From NCBI GenBank assembly GCA_022747635.1, contig JAKTNV010000060.1, positions 2,025,872-2,089,871 of the forward strand: a stretch of DNA of 64,000 nucleotides, written 5' to 3'. Origin of the DNA: Hetaerina americana (lineage: Eukaryota > Arthropoda > Insecta > Odonata > Calopterygidae). Below the pieces are notes generated by a model. It was given only the letters and a program-made list of their open reading frames with translations. It made no database searches and had not been told where the DNA came from. The translations under genes and the position numbers were made by a program. Below are positions 30,782 to 42,659 of this stretch, piece after piece; positions within the stretch are counted from its first letter, which is position 1, and the number at the start of each line of letters is the position of its first letter.

Positions 30782-30899
30782 AATTACAAATGGGCTCCAT
30801 AGGAAATTTCCATGTATTTCTTTTATAGGAACTTTGAATTGAATTACAAATGGGCTCCATAGGAAATTTCCATGAATTTCTTTTATAGGAACTTTGAAG
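30782..30899. repeat. 60-bp tandem duplication
   Basis: 30782-30838 and 30842-30898 are identical except for one base (CATGTATTTC against CATGAATTTC), at an exact 60-bp period. Only two units are present, and the near identity implies a recent duplication. Confidence 0.92.
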
Positions 30900-31007
30900 G
30901 AAATCGTATGCATTTAGAGGAAAGCGGATTATTGAAAGTAGTTTCTCGAAAAAGCTCAACCGGTGCCCTTACATTTGTGTCCTGATGGGACCGTTCCTCT
31001 TTTGACT

Positions 31008-31355
31008 CTAACTGGAGTCGTGCGTAAGAGATATACTTACTAAAATCACAGCTTCCCAAATACTAATAAAAAGAAATATATAGGCGATTTCTTCGAGTGC
31101 TCTTGTGTGATTTATATGAAAACCGAAAAAGTCGACCAGTACACAGCACTCCCTAACCGTCGTAAAACGATGCAGGCTTTGGGCGAGTACTTGGTGAAGG
31201 TGAAGTCCCACCTCGCCGCCGACCTCTTTAATGGTATCCACTGAAAATTTGAGCAGGGTTTGGCCAATCAAGGCGTCTGCCACGCCCGAAAGTCCTGTCG
31301 TGGACAGCCAATAAAATGAACCGTAGGCCCTGGCGTACGTCACCTTACCTCCCAA
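31008..31355 (-). CDS. Unrecognised open stretch, possible host exon
   Basis: A 115-codon minus-strand frame runs through CVLVDFFGFHINHTRALEE into a hydrophobic segment ending IFLFISIWEAVILVS. It is less AT-rich than its surroundings. The frame contains CAG/GGCC (acceptor-like, near 31340), and a strong donor-like GTAAGTAT lies at its other end near 31040-31047, giving a possible internal exon of about 290 bp. The hydrophobic part could be a membrane segment. I recognise no family and see no second exon, so chance or an old transposon remain possible. Confidence 0.22.
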   Translation of the reverse strand: MGGKVTYARAYGSFYWLSTTGLSGVADALIGQTLLKFSVDTIKEVGGEVGLHLHQVLAQSLHRFTTVRECCVLVDFFGFHINHTRALEEIAYIFLFISIWEAVILVSISLTHDSS

Positions 31356-31635
31356 CGTCTCTCATTTCACTGTCTCCCAGGCCTAAACCAACGGCACTCT
31401 TATTTACACCGCCGTAAACTTTCATAAACCTTTCGAATAATGATAGGGAATAGATATAACAGAAAAGGTATGCATAGAAGGGAGTGAAGTTCACCATGAG
31501 ATTTTAAGTATTATTTTGGATAATGCACCGATTAAGAGGTCAATTATGTCATTTATTATTTTGGACATTAAATATGATCCCAGAAATCCATCTTAACAAT
31601 ATGAAAACATTTCTGCAGTATGTGTGTACATCATT

Positions 31636-31750
31636 ATTAAGTAATCTAGCGATTAAGGTAGGTTTTTGATGGACACAACCACCAAACAAATATTTTGTGA
31701 CTAGTAGCAAGACAATCCAGCAACCTACTCTATATCAGTTCCCTCTTCAA
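31636..31750 (-). mobile_element. RTE-like LINE 3' end, copy J
   Basis: On the minus strand the last 115 bp of copy A are recognisable (GATGAAGAGGGA/TGAAGAGGGAACTGAT, CACAAAATATTTGTTTGG, CTACCTTAATCGCTAGATTA). Severe 5' truncation. The truncated end faces a (TA)n array. Confidence 0.75.
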
Positions 31751-31755
31751 AAATA

Positions 31756-31807
31756 TATATAAAAAAAATATATATATATATACATATATATAAATTGTGT
31801 GTATATA

Positions 31808-31847
<40 letters not shown>

Positions 31848-31865
31848 TATATTTATATATACACG
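31756..31865. repeat. Interrupted (TA)n array
   Basis: TA-rich stretch with AATT interruptions that make it partly self-complementary. Confidence 0.85.
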
Positions 31866-31882
31866 CATATATACACATATAA

Positions 31883-31928
31883 ACTATAAACACAGTAATC
31901 AACCATAAGGCCGGTTTGGTAGGTGATA
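31883..31928 (-). mobile_element. SINE tail fragment (3142 family)
   Basis: Contains the tail block CAGTAATCAACC...GGTTTGGTAGGTGAT of the first SINE family in reverse orientation. It lies between two (TA)n arrays; the head is absent. Confidence 0.75.
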
Positions 31929-31944
31929 TATATGTACGAGTATG

Positions 31945-31950
<6 letters not shown>

Positions 31951-32000
<50 letters not shown>
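31951..32000. repeat. (TA)n microsatellite
   Basis: About 50 bp of TA next to a SINE tail fragment. Confidence 0.9.
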
Positions 32001-32001
<1 letters not shown>

Positions 32002-32004
32002 CAT

Positions 32005-33335
32005 ACATAAATATTTTTATATATTTATTAATTTATTTATTTTTTTGAAGAATTCTGAACCACTTAATTTTCCCCATAGTTTTCGTGCATTAGGAAATTC
32101 ACCCACTTACACTCATAGCCTGTCCTAATCTCTGTAAAAATTTAGCCATTTTTTATTTAGAAATTTTTAGTCTAGCCATTCAACTTATTCTTTCTACCCT
32201 TCAAATTTATTTCTTCAAGTAGTTACAGCTAATACACTCTGATTTCATTTCATAGTAAGTCAAATAACCACACATCGATTCAAGCCATATTAGATTGTAT
32301 TAATTATATCAACTCTGTCAATAATAATAATAATGAGCCTCAAATGAGGTTTTCATTAATACATTTAGTTTAATACATGTAAATGTGAAGAAAAAGATTG
32401 ATTTGCCGAAGGAGTAAGTAAACCAAATCTTCTGGCCCTCAAAAGTGAACATGAGATGGAATAGTGAATTTCATTTCATATACTTCCAATTCAGTTTCAT
32501 GAAATGCAGGGTGACTCGTTCAGCATATTTTCATATCTGCCTTTTCTAATGCCTGCATGAAATTTCGCAGAGAAAAGTTTTCAAAATATTTTCTATTCAT
32601 CAACACATTTCCAGCATTGAAATTTGTATTTATATCTGAAGAAATTAAAAACTTGTGCATGAGTCCAATACTGTGCAAATTTTTACATCGAGTTTCGTGC
32701 TATCCCCTCGTGCCTCCATGTTTCTGAGTGGCATGAAACACAAAATGCATGTCATGAAGATTGTGAGTGACTAGTTTCTAATCTGTTTTGAAAAGCAATA
32801 TTAATGGCTATTAAATATTAAAAGATATTTCAAGTCTATAACTTTCAATTAAAAGATGTGTTCAAAGGAAAGTAGAGGAGACTGAGAAATATAAAAAATG
32901 GGCCAAATAAGGAGGCGGTATCGACACCAAGTTGAAACATGAACTAATTATTAATGAAGACACAAAATTATTCTGCCTGCCAAATAACATGCCGCAACGG
33001 GCCGTAAAAAACAACACATTTGCAAAGTGCCCCAATCTGCCTGGAACGCAGGCATGTAAACGTACCCACCCCTTGCTCTTGGCTTAATCGTTGGTCCCAG
33101 ATCGAAGCCATTTCTTAACGCCGGGGGGAAAAGAATGGTGGGTTAAATGAAAACCAGTATCAAAAAATTTCGCATGTATTACAAGAGAACATCTACCAAA
33201 TGCAAAAATCAATAGACACAGATATTTTGTAACACAGAGAAACTCTTGCAAAATTGGATGCATCCTACGCATCGCTTTGATCCAGTTGGAGATCAGCAGA
33301 TCATCATCATCACGGACAGTATTTTAACTTTGGAA
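32005..33335. other. No recognised feature
   Basis: AT-rich; a short (AAT)n run lies near 32320-32334. No relic recognised. Confidence 0.45.
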
Positions 33336-33339
33336 CTAG

Positions 33340-33960
33340 ATTTACTGTTTTATAAGGAAAAGCGCATATTTACTCTGGAGGGATGAGAGAGAGGGCGGGG
33401 CGTGGAGGTTTAGTGGGAAGTTGATGAAGGCAGAGAAGGGAGAGATGGCCGCAGGCAGGATATCAGTGGCCTCTGTTGAATCCAGTTATTTCAAATTTAA
33501 AGAGAAACCAGATGTGAGGAAACCCTCGGGTTCTCATCGGAAGTGACGCTTGCTCTTTCTGGTTAGGTTTTGATGAGGGATAGGGGAAAACGCGGATCGA
33601 AAATTTGACGGTCAGGGGATGGAATAATTGAAGAGGACAGAGGATATAGTGGAATAAAGATGGTCGTTGATGCGGGTAGAGAGGGAGACGGATCATTCAT
33701 CCACGCAGGAGTGGAGGCAGAAGTTGCAGCAGGAAAGGCGGTAAGTGGCATTTTTAGAGTTACATGTTGCGTATAGAAGTCTGGAATGAGGACTCGGTCT
33801 AGGAGAGACCGTTGATCGAAGGACGAGGCAGAATTTCCATCGTGGGCAGTATCGAGGTAATGAGCCGAGGAAAGTGGCTAAGTTTGGGACGATAAGGACT
33901 TCGTAGATTTCAGATTGTTGCTTAGGTTGGATGGCCATTTGACGGACACGAACGGGCACT
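33340..33960 (-). pseudogene. Penelope-like C-terminal relic
   Basis: The minus-strand frames read LIVPNLATFLGSLPRYCPRW, FCLVLRSTVSPRPSPHS, LLYATCNSKNATYRLSC and, after a stop, SVSLSTRINDHLYS. A Cys-containing stretch followed by RSLSTRIxxH is typical of the linker and GIY-YIG region of Penelope-like elements. Frameshifts and stops are frequent. The LSTRI...H part is the best evidence; the rest is inferred. Confidence 0.5.
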
Positions 33961-33964
33961 TGGG

Positions 33965-35330
33965 CGAAAGACTTGTCACCTGCTCATCATTATTTTTATA
34001 AGAGTAATGTTCTTGTATTATTTTTTAATTTTATGGACCACTACAAAAAAGGTTTTGCCTACGATGCAATTGCTACTTAATCCTTCGATCGAAAAGTTTT
34101 TCTTTCACAATCATCCCTCAATACAACCATATTTACGCGATATGCAGATCAAAATATATAATGAACGCCTTTCAAGCAACTTCTGCCCGGTCTTCTACGA
34201 AGGTAAAGCTCGGATTAGAGCATATTCCTAGCAGCTACGCCCACGCTACCTCAAGGGTTTTGACATGTTTAGCCGGGGAATGGGGGAGAAATGCGATGAA
34301 TGAAATATTAAAATAGTATTTGCGAGAGACTTGGTGGTGCGATGCTTGTTTGAGACCTTATAGTCTGACGCATGAAGTTTTGCTGAAGTTGATTGTATTT
34401 ACGGATAGTTTGTGGCTTAGTGTCCAAAGTAGATTTAGGTCCAGAGGTTATCCATAACTATAGCTAATAGTAGGGGCAGGGTTTACAAGTTAGTTGGTAA
34501 GTTACATTGATGGATGTGCATTAGAAATATAGTGGGATGGGATAGAAGTGGTGTATTTTGAAGGGAGAGAACATATTGTGATGGATGGAGAGGTTTTACA
34601 TCTGGCTGGGTTGCAGTGTCCGAGTGGATTTCGAAGGATTTAGTTCAAGGTCAGTAGTTTTCAAGATGTAAGATACATTAGCGCGTGCTGTGAGGTTACG
34701 TAGACAGAGGGTAATTTTGGTAATTTTTAATCGGGTAATTTTGGTTTAGCCAGAAATAGGAAAAGGTCTTTTAGAAAAACTTTCGAGGCTAAATGCCTGT
34801 GAAAATATGTGGTGCAAATAGAGTGATGTTCGTGTTATTATTTTGGAAAGTGCTTGACAATTACAAATTCCTAAGATTTTAATTCGATGTGGTTTATGGG
34901 TTGAAGATGATTTTAAGAAATATTGAGATAAATTTCTTTCTAAGTATTCTACTTCAATGACATTTTTTAATATTGATACCCAGAATATGAAACTGATTAG
35001 GTGCATATCTAATTTTGATTCTAACAATATTTTTGTGGGATATCCTCGTAAGACCATTAACGCCGCTTAAATTGCTCCAAAGAATAAATAAAGTATTGAC
35101 AATATCATATAATTAAATACATATTTGTTCTTCGATTTGATATTTTTTAAAAATTATAATTTTCAACTAATGATGACACTGAAAATTAAGTATATAAAAT
35201 GAATACTTACTAATATGCCACCCGATACATCCAGAGTGGCCGTGGATGGACTTATTGCTTGACCAAAATAACATACTCAAAATATTTGTAATAACATTTT
35301 GTCTAAGAACCGCTTGAATCTCCATTGAGT
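33965..35330. other. No recognised feature
   Basis: No relic recognised. The 103-codon minus frame at 34746-35057 has no motif. Confidence 0.4.
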
Positions 35331-35334
35331 TTCC

Positions 35335-35565
35335 AAAGTCACATTTTCGTCACTTTTTGACCTCGAAGGGCGTCCTGAACGTTCGGCGTTTTCAACGTAT
35401 TCTCTGTCCTTCCGAAAAAACTTATGCTACTCAAAATACCCAATTTAAACATTGAGTTAACACCCTCAGCTACTTTGATTACGTCTTGAGTCTATTCCCC
35501 GATGTTTGCTCAGTTCCACGCAAAATTTGATGGCGTAGCATTGTTCCAAATACCGGTTCTTGACG
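35335..35565 (-). pseudogene. mariner transposase N-terminal relic
   Basis: On the minus strand LEQCYAIKFCVELSKHRG matches the start of mariner transposases, and after several breaks ENAERSGRPSRSKSDENV matches the linker that follows the first HTH. No catalytic domain is present. It differs from the other mariner lineages in the window. Confidence 0.6.
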
Positions 35566-35744
35566 GATCGTGACGCGATCACATTAGAGAGACTTCGCAA
35601 AACAAACAATTCGACCTCCGTAAAGGCTGGGGGCAAACTGCCACCGGCCTTAAGCCTTTCCAACCCTTCGAACCCTGGCAAAGAAAACACCGCGTGTCCA
35701 TTCCTCTAACCGGGGAAAATGAGTCTCTACTTTTTTGACTTAGT

Positions 35745-38072
35745 GGAAGAGCTTATGTGTTCCGGACCCCTAGAGTTGTGCTGTCAACAATTGTTTCTGG
35801 TAGGGTCGCCCATGCCAAATAGATCGAAGGTTATGCGCCAGGAGCCAGACGAAAGTTATTCTGCACAGCGTCTTTTGCTCAGCTAAGCGGCTGCGAACGC
35901 TACACACCCCAGTGGGGCGGCCATTGAGTGATGGTGACACGTTAAAAACACTATTGAGGAAGGCAACGGGAAGCCACCTCCATTAATAATCCCATTATTT
36001 ATATGATAAACATTATAGAGGCAATGTGTCCTGGCAACTACGGGACTCAGCCTAATCGGCCGTGTGTCGGGCCCGGCAGCGGTAGAAACATGACTTCCGT
36101 GGTCGTCATCTCTCGTACACATGCAAAACATTACCCACAGCAGAAGCACAGAAGAAGCATAAGAAGACAGAAATAGTTCAAATAGGAATTTGAATTGTAA
36201 GGGCAGAAGAAGCGTAAGAAGACAGAAATAGTTCAAATAGGAATTTGAATTGTAAGCACAATGTTGACAACAGGAAAATTAGAAAATATAAAGCGAGAGA
36301 TGGAAAGAGGAAATATACTCGTAGATTGGAAGTGATTGATTACGGTTTAGGTACAAGAAATAACCGCGGGGGAAAATCAATTGATTTTGCCATGAGAAAA
36401 GGGTTAATCACCACCAACACTTGATTTAGGCACCACAAAAGCGTAGGTATACATGGAAAATGCCAGGTGACTCGGAAAGGTATCAGTTAGACTATTGAGA
36501 CCATTGTAAAATATTTAGGTACAGATTGTAGGAACAGCGTGACTAATTCACTTAGTTTCGCGGGAGCGGATGCGGACTCTGAATATACAATTTAATATTT
36601 ATGAAGTATATCGTCCAATTCAAGGAGATAAGACGATGGAGTAGGGTTAGGAGAGGGAATGTAAAAAAATTAACTGGATTGATCAGAAAGAAATATCAGC
36701 AGGTTGTGGAGAAAATCATGAATGTGGAAAGGAGCTCAGATTTCTGATTACAAAGATAAAGGCACTATGCGAGGATATGGAAAGTTTGCAGAGGAGGCGT
36801 CAAATCGGTGCGCTGTAAAAGAAGGTTAAAACACTCTCGGGTAGTAAGAAGAGAAAATCTGTGTTACCAATTATAGATACGGGTTAAATAGTGGTTGAAA
36901 TAGATAATATAGAAGAAATATGGAAGGAATACATAGAACAACTGTATGGTAAAGAACTTAGGCCAGCAAGATTAGACATGGAAAGAGAATATGACACAGA
37001 TGAAGACAGCTGAGGTCCAGGCATACTCGACGATGACATAGAATAGCCATGAAGGGAAATGACAACAAATAAGGTCGTAGGAGTAGGCCAAATTCCTCGG
37101 GAATTGCTTTCAGGCATTAGAAACTCTGGGAGGACGAGTCTTTAAGGAATAATTCGTACAATTTATTAGAAAGGAATCTGGCCGGAAGACTGTGAGATCA
37201 GTGTTATTTTCTATTCCAAAAAAGGAATTCTATTCCAAAGGCTATTATTTTCTATTCCAAAGGCTAAATCATGTGAGGACTACAGGAAAATACTTTTGGT
37301 TTCGCACGCAACTGAAGTGGTTCAAAGGATCATCAGCAAGAGGATGGAGACCACGGCAAATGATTACTTAGGGTTTTATCACTCTCGGTTCAGGAAGAGG
37401 AGAGTTATGCCTAATGCCATTAGAGTAGTGAGATCTGTAATAGTGAGGAACGTAGAATAAAATCAGGATCCTTTTGCTTGTTTCTTAGATTTCGAAAAGG
37501 CGTTCAATAAAGAGTATGGGAAAACCTACTTAATATGTATATTGCATGATATAGGAGTAGATTGAATGAATAGGAGACTGATCCGCAACCTGTTGATGTC
37601 TGAGACTAATCAGGCGCGAGTTGGGGATGGAGAGTCCGGTTGGGAGTGTGCTAGGAAGAGAACTAAGGTAGGATTGTCCATTTTTACCACGGCTGTGACA
37701 CATACAACCGGTAAATGTGCAGGAAACTATTAAAGAGGCATTTGAAGGGAACCTTGAGGAATAAAATGAGGAATTGCTAGGTATGACTTGAGAGGAGAGG
37801 AGAAACCATAAGTAGACAGGAATAATGAATGCAAAGCATATTGATTGTCAGTGGGCTGTGGAAAACTGTGAGAGAGGGAAGGATGTTAAGAAAATGAGGA
37901 CAGGGCAGAAATAGGTCAGGGATATTGGACGGAATGAAGGGAGGAAGAAGGTATGGGAAGATGAAGAGGGGCTTGCTGTAGGATAGGATGATGGGTTGTT
38001 TTGTTGGGAGAGTCGAGAGAATTATTTTGTTGTTGTGTCCTTCCAAAAACTACCTTAACCGGTAGATTTTAT
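35745..38072 (+). mobile_element. RTE-like LINE relic, copy C
   Basis: Runs from the 5' UTR (GACCCCTAGAGTTGTGCTG near 35765; CCCCAGTGGGGCGGCC near 35909) to the 3' end (CTACCTTAACCGGTAGATTT near 38049). The endonuclease is largely deleted. The linker and RT are recognisable as short patches such as the QDPFACFLDFEKAF-like stretch near 37465 and GRKKVWEDEEG near 37940. Internal duplications at 36151-36255 and 37210-37270 add to the decay. Confidence 0.75.
36151..36255. repeat. 55-bp tandem duplication inside LINE copy C
   Basis: The block beginning GAAGAAGCATAAGAAGACAG at 36151 recurs at 36206 with one difference (GCATAAG against GCGTAAG). Two units. Confidence 0.88.
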
Positions 38073-38449
38073 ATAATAATACTACTGTATATTGTAAGTA
38101 GAAAACAATACTGCAGGTTCCGTCATTTACCTCGTCTGCTGCTGTACCGATATAGATAAATTGCATGTATATCAGTTTTTATCATGATTGGGGATAAAAA
38201 TCAAAAAATTTAACTTGCACATTAATCCTGTAATCATAAAAAATGCAAATACAAAGATTGCTCCCCGTTCACCGATGTGAGATAAAATGTCTGCTAAGAG
38301 CCAGACGGAGGTTAGACATACGTTCCCCGTTGACGCGGTTAAAAAGATATCTGGCCAAAGTGGGACGACTGACATAGTTATAATGTTTTTTGAAAAACAC
38401 TACGAGTAACAAAGAAATAATTTATCACGAGAAAATATGGCAGACACAA

Positions 38450-38960
38450 TAGCAAGCCTGAGTCCTACCATTGGTGGGACTCAGACCTCTGGGCTGTGCA
38501 TCATGCCTTGCAACAGAAGTAATCCGCGGTTATTTTCATACTAAATCCTTCCCAAGTCGAATCGAAAGTAGCAGCAGATAAGGTGCAAAAGGCGAGAAAT
38601 AAACAATGAAATGGGAACTTTAAACGATATTGTGGACAGGGAAATGAATAAATATAAAATGGGCGAAATTAGATATTTTAGTGATGTGCGAGGTGAGGTC
38701 AAAGGATAGTCGGGGTTAGTGAAGAGATAAGTATAGAGTAATATACAACAAAACGGTAAAGATCCAGCGAGGCGTGACAATGGTATGGAAAAAGGTGAGA
38801 ATTGGCTTAGGGCACAAACACTTTGGTTGTGCAAGGCAATACACGTATTCATACGAGCAAAAAACCCGGGGATTTGGAGAGATATCTATCAGAATTATTA
38901 TGGTAAGATTAAAATTTCGGAAAAGAGAAGATAATTACCGCCAAACTAAAAGGAGAAAAA
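38450..38960 (+). mobile_element. RTE-like LINE relic, copy E
   Basis: Matches the endonuclease N-terminal part of copy A in scattered patches (GTGCGAGGTGAG near 38687, AGAGTAATATACAAC near 38733, CAGCGAGGCGTGACAATGGT near 38767). It ends in unrelated sequence and has no RT. Confidence 0.55.
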
Positions 38961-39064
38961 AATGGAGTGTAACGTCAGGATCAGGAACAAAAAAAAGGGA
39001 AAACTGATGAGAAAATGAAATTTTGAAGAGAAATAAAAAGGAGTACAAAGAGTAGCAGTAGTAA

Positions 39065-40365
39065 TAGTTTTATGTTTGGGGTACATCGACAGGTTAGGTA
39101 ATATTGCATTACTATCACGTGGTTAATAACATCTAAACTCTCTTTATAAATAAATAATTAACTATTTCAAAACCAATAGCCTATAAAAAAAGGATACCGC
39201 AACTCTAGTTTTCCTTTTAGGCCAGTTTCCCTTCCCAAGTTTAAAACTCCGTATAGGGAGTTCGGATCATCCCTTAAAATATGAATTGTTCAAATCGTAT
39301 TTTAAATATATGTCGTACTCTCCGGCATTTGTCACACTGGGTCAAGATATGGTTCGGCGTCGGGGGCTGGTCACACTCTTCGCGACTTGTGTTTTCCTCC
39401 GTGAAGAGGTACAAGTGTTAGAGGGCGCATTTCCCCATCCTCAGGCGTGCGATCGCCACCTCTTCTCTCCGGCTCTTCCGGATTGATGAGGGCAACGCCG
39501 CTGACACTGAATTTATCCTCCGCAGTTTATAACTGGTGACGTTCAGCAACGCATACCGTCATTGCTTTAGCACTGAGTTCCGCAGTGCAGCTTTGGGGCC
39601 AATAGAAAGTATACTTTGTTACCCCTCAATCGAAGGGATAGCTAGATGCCTATCTTATATGCTCTTTAGTCTGCAATCCAGGACCATTCCTTAGAAACGA
39701 ATGGACTCCATAAAGGGATATTACTACCATTCATAAGTAGTGTCCGTGGTACAAAGTTTCCGCGAAGTTATTGGAAGTGAACACGTTCTATTTTCTCAGT
39801 AGAAAAGCGGAACTCATTACGACGCGCCTAGCCTACCAATTTGTTTGAAGTCACCTCGACTTACCTGGAGGCTCTGGCACATTCAGAACTACCTGAAGAA
39901 TATAGTGAGATGGTCCACAAAGAGCGACTTCATCACCGGCGCCCTTGATGCAGTCCGTCACGTCGTTCATTTCAATGCAATTTGGGTTACATTCATTAAG
40001 GAGCCATGGGGTGCCACCATGGGGCTCGTCAAAAAATGTTGGATAAAAAATCCATGCTTCCCAAAAAAACCCAATTCATGCAAAGTATATGAGATTTCCA
40101 TAAGTCTCCACACTCAGCAGCAATCCTTCTCCGAAGAAAATGAATTTTTTTAATGAAACCCGGTGAAGAAATTCTCGAGTGTCGAAACACTTCCCACCTC
40201 TACTTATAGGTGACAGGGTGGTGATTTAACACATACGTAGAAATTAGCGAGATGATTGTCCAGCTGTTTTTGACAACAGTGGGAGTGATAATTATATCAC
40301 CACCTTTTTAAATACAAAAGAGGGAAGCGAGAGGATCTGTCTGAACTTACGGGAGTATCCACGAA
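39065..40365. other. No recognised gene
   Basis: Short open frames (39286-39486, 39845-40153, both plus) have no domain. The GC content rises modestly around 39340-39500 without a recognisable element. Confidence 0.4.
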
Positions 40366-40369
40366 CAAA

Positions 40370-40945
40370 GGCCTAGTACAACGTGCCCTTTTCCAGTTGG
40401 GAATTAAAGTCAGCACTTTCAGACGACCGCAACACTTCCACAACCATGGGCCAAATCCACAATGCTTTTCTCAAGAATAATCCTGAGATTGCATTGATGG
40501 ATGTCCTTGAGACTCTTAACCAACGGTTGATGAAGAATAACTTCCTAGATTCCTGGAGGGAGTCTGTAGTCGTTCCAATTCCGAAGCTGGGCAATGAAAA
40601 AACGACCCAATTAGCTACCGTCCAAAATCTCTCACCAGCTACCTGTCCATGGCGATGGAAAGAATGGTAAAACATGGGCTCGTTTGGTGCTTGGAGAGAC
40701 GACACCTTCATTCCGACGATCAGTGTGGTTTCAAACACAACAGATCCACGACCTTCCATCTGGTGCGAACGGACAACTTTAGAGAAGCTTCCCTATTACG
40801 TCAGAACGTCGCTTCCGTTTTCTTCGACCTGAAGAAGGGTTACGACTTAGGGTGGAGATACAAAATATTAAATGTTTTGCACGAGTGGGGTTATAGGGTA
40901 AACCTGGGCTATGTCTTTTATAATCTCTTCGATGTGGACGGGTAA
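40370..40945 (+). pseudogene. Jockey-like LINE reverse transcriptase relic
   Basis: The first frame contains SWELKSALSDDRNTS, IHNAFLKNNPE, NNFLDSWRESVVVPIPKLG; after a frameshift near 40650 it continues with MERMVKHGLVWCLERRHL, SDDQCGFKHNRST and VFFDLKKGYDLGWRYKIL. These are RT motifs from the fingers through motif A, where the A-motif D is in FFDLKKGYD. The canonical GPD before the IHN block is altered and motif C (YADD-type) is missing. The family is Jockey or a close relative and distinct from the RTE-like copies. Confidence 0.8.
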
Positions 40946-41135
40946 TAGGTCAAAGTGTGATATGACACCCCGACTTGTGTTGAGATTATGAGCTTCGATA
41001 TGAACAGAAATAGTGTGTAGCATACTAGTTGCCAATAGACGTTCATTTTGTTTCCTATTTGCTGTTTCTTTTAAAAGTATGCGAATGCGCAGGTTTTCGA
41101 CGGGCTTCTGATCTCCAGGTGTCGGGCTTTATGTA

Positions 41136-42448
41136 CAAGGTCCTCTATAAAAGTAATGCACATTCTTTGGAAGAAAAATATTTATTGATTCTACTTGTAC
41201 AAAAAATTAAAACTCTTCAACATACTCTCCCCCTGCATCAATACACTTGCGGAGACGTTTCTACCACACCTGGAAGACAAGACACCCTGAAACTCCTTGA
41301 CGAGAATTTCTCCCAAGAACGTTTTAACATGCCTGAATGTTTTCCACGGTCTTCCAATGCTTTCCTTTCAGTTCTACCTTCAGTCGGGGAAACAGAAAAA
41401 GTCTATCAGAGCAAAGTCGGGACTGTAATGGGGCTGAAGGACCACCGGAATGCGGTGTCCTTCAGCCCCATTCCAGGGCCTGGAAGTTGGTAACAATGAA
41501 GGACATGTGGCTGAGGGCATTGTCATGGTGGAGCGTGACCATGCCATTGATGTCAGCCCTCACGCGAGCGACACGGCGTTTCAATCTCTTGAGCCCCTCC
41601 AGGTTAAAGGCTGAGTTCGCAGTTTCTCCCTGCGATACAAACTCAAAATTCACGATTCCTCGGGTGTCAAACAAGACAATGAGTATCATTTTGATGCGAG
41701 ACTTACTCATTCGCGCTTTCTTGGGGGATTATTTTGTTTGCCACTCTCTGCTCTGCAAATTCACTTCTGACTCATACTAGAACATTCAGTATTTGTCTCC
41801 GGTTACGACAGAGTGAAGAAAGTCCGGGTCATTTTGAATGAAATCCAATACTTCTTGACAGCGGGAAACGCGACATTCTTTCTTGTCTTCCGCCAACACT
41901 CGGTACAACCTACATGCAGACCTTGCGCATTTCCAGGTCCTCGGTCACTATCCCATGCATCGCAAATGTGGACATGTGTATGGTGTCAGCAGTAAGGTGG
42001 ATGCTCAATTGACGGTCGGAACGCAAAGCGTCACACACATGATTTACGCTTTCGTCGATTCTGGCCGTTGTTGGGCGTCCAGTAGGGGGTTCTCGGCGAC
42101 CTCCCAGCCCTGTGTGAACGCCTTGTGTCACCTCCTGGGCTGTGACTTTGAAATGCAGTCGTCCCTGAAGGCCTCTTGAAGCATCTGGAATGCTTTGGCT
42201 GCATTCTTTCCCAGATGCACACTAAACTTGATGGCTCTTGAAGAGAACGCTCCATCGCACACAGTGTCACAAAGTCAAAAAACACAATTCCCACGGAGGC
42301 ACGTCTTTCCGCTCAGACAGCTCGGAGCAAACTGGCAACCGGCTTTGTTGGAGGGCCAGACCTTCCACTATGTTTCCCGACCAGTTTTACCACGCTGCCA
42401 TGGATAGTCGCGTCACATTAGCATCATTACGCATTACTTTGGGTATTG
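41136..42448 (-). mobile_element. mariner, fourth lineage, about 1.31 kb
   Basis: TA flanks at 41134-41135 and 42449-42450 enclose termini that share AAAGTAATGC in inverted orientation: CAAGGTCCTCTATAAAAGTA on the left, and the complement of CATTACTTTGGGTATTG on the right. The length matches a complete mariner. The terminal repeats are imperfect, so the outer limits are probable rather than certain. Confidence 0.65.
41207..42255 (-). pseudogene. mariner transposase, fourth lineage
   Basis: Legible on the minus strand: a start-like MERSLQEP, several frame changes through the N-terminal half, VVTGDKY (first-D region), KSRIKMILIVLFDTRGIVNF, LKRLKRRVARVRADI, LHHDNALSHMSFIVTNF (second D) and C-terminal KCIDAGGEYVEEF. 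Stops and frameshifts are common. The short frame 41462-41710 is the best preserved part. A palindrome near 41433-41475 (GGGGCTGAAGGACACC-type repeats) interrupts the region before the third catalytic D. Confidence 0.8.
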
Positions 42449-42659
42449 TATTAGGAAGTGAGATATTTTAGTATATGTTTCCCCTTTTTTCGCGCATCGT
42501 ATTATGAAATATTTGTAGCTTGAATTACATGCATATCCCCGCCCGCGTCCGGAATTTAATGGGTGGTGGAAGTGTATTTTCCTCCTTTCCAATACGAGGA
42601 TTTCTATTTATATTTTCAGCCAAATAATGAAAAGACAGTAATTAATCGTTTAAATGGCT

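Noticed and set aside
41029..41493. 154-codon plus-strand gene
   Set aside because: It is largely antisense to the mariner relic at 41207-42255.
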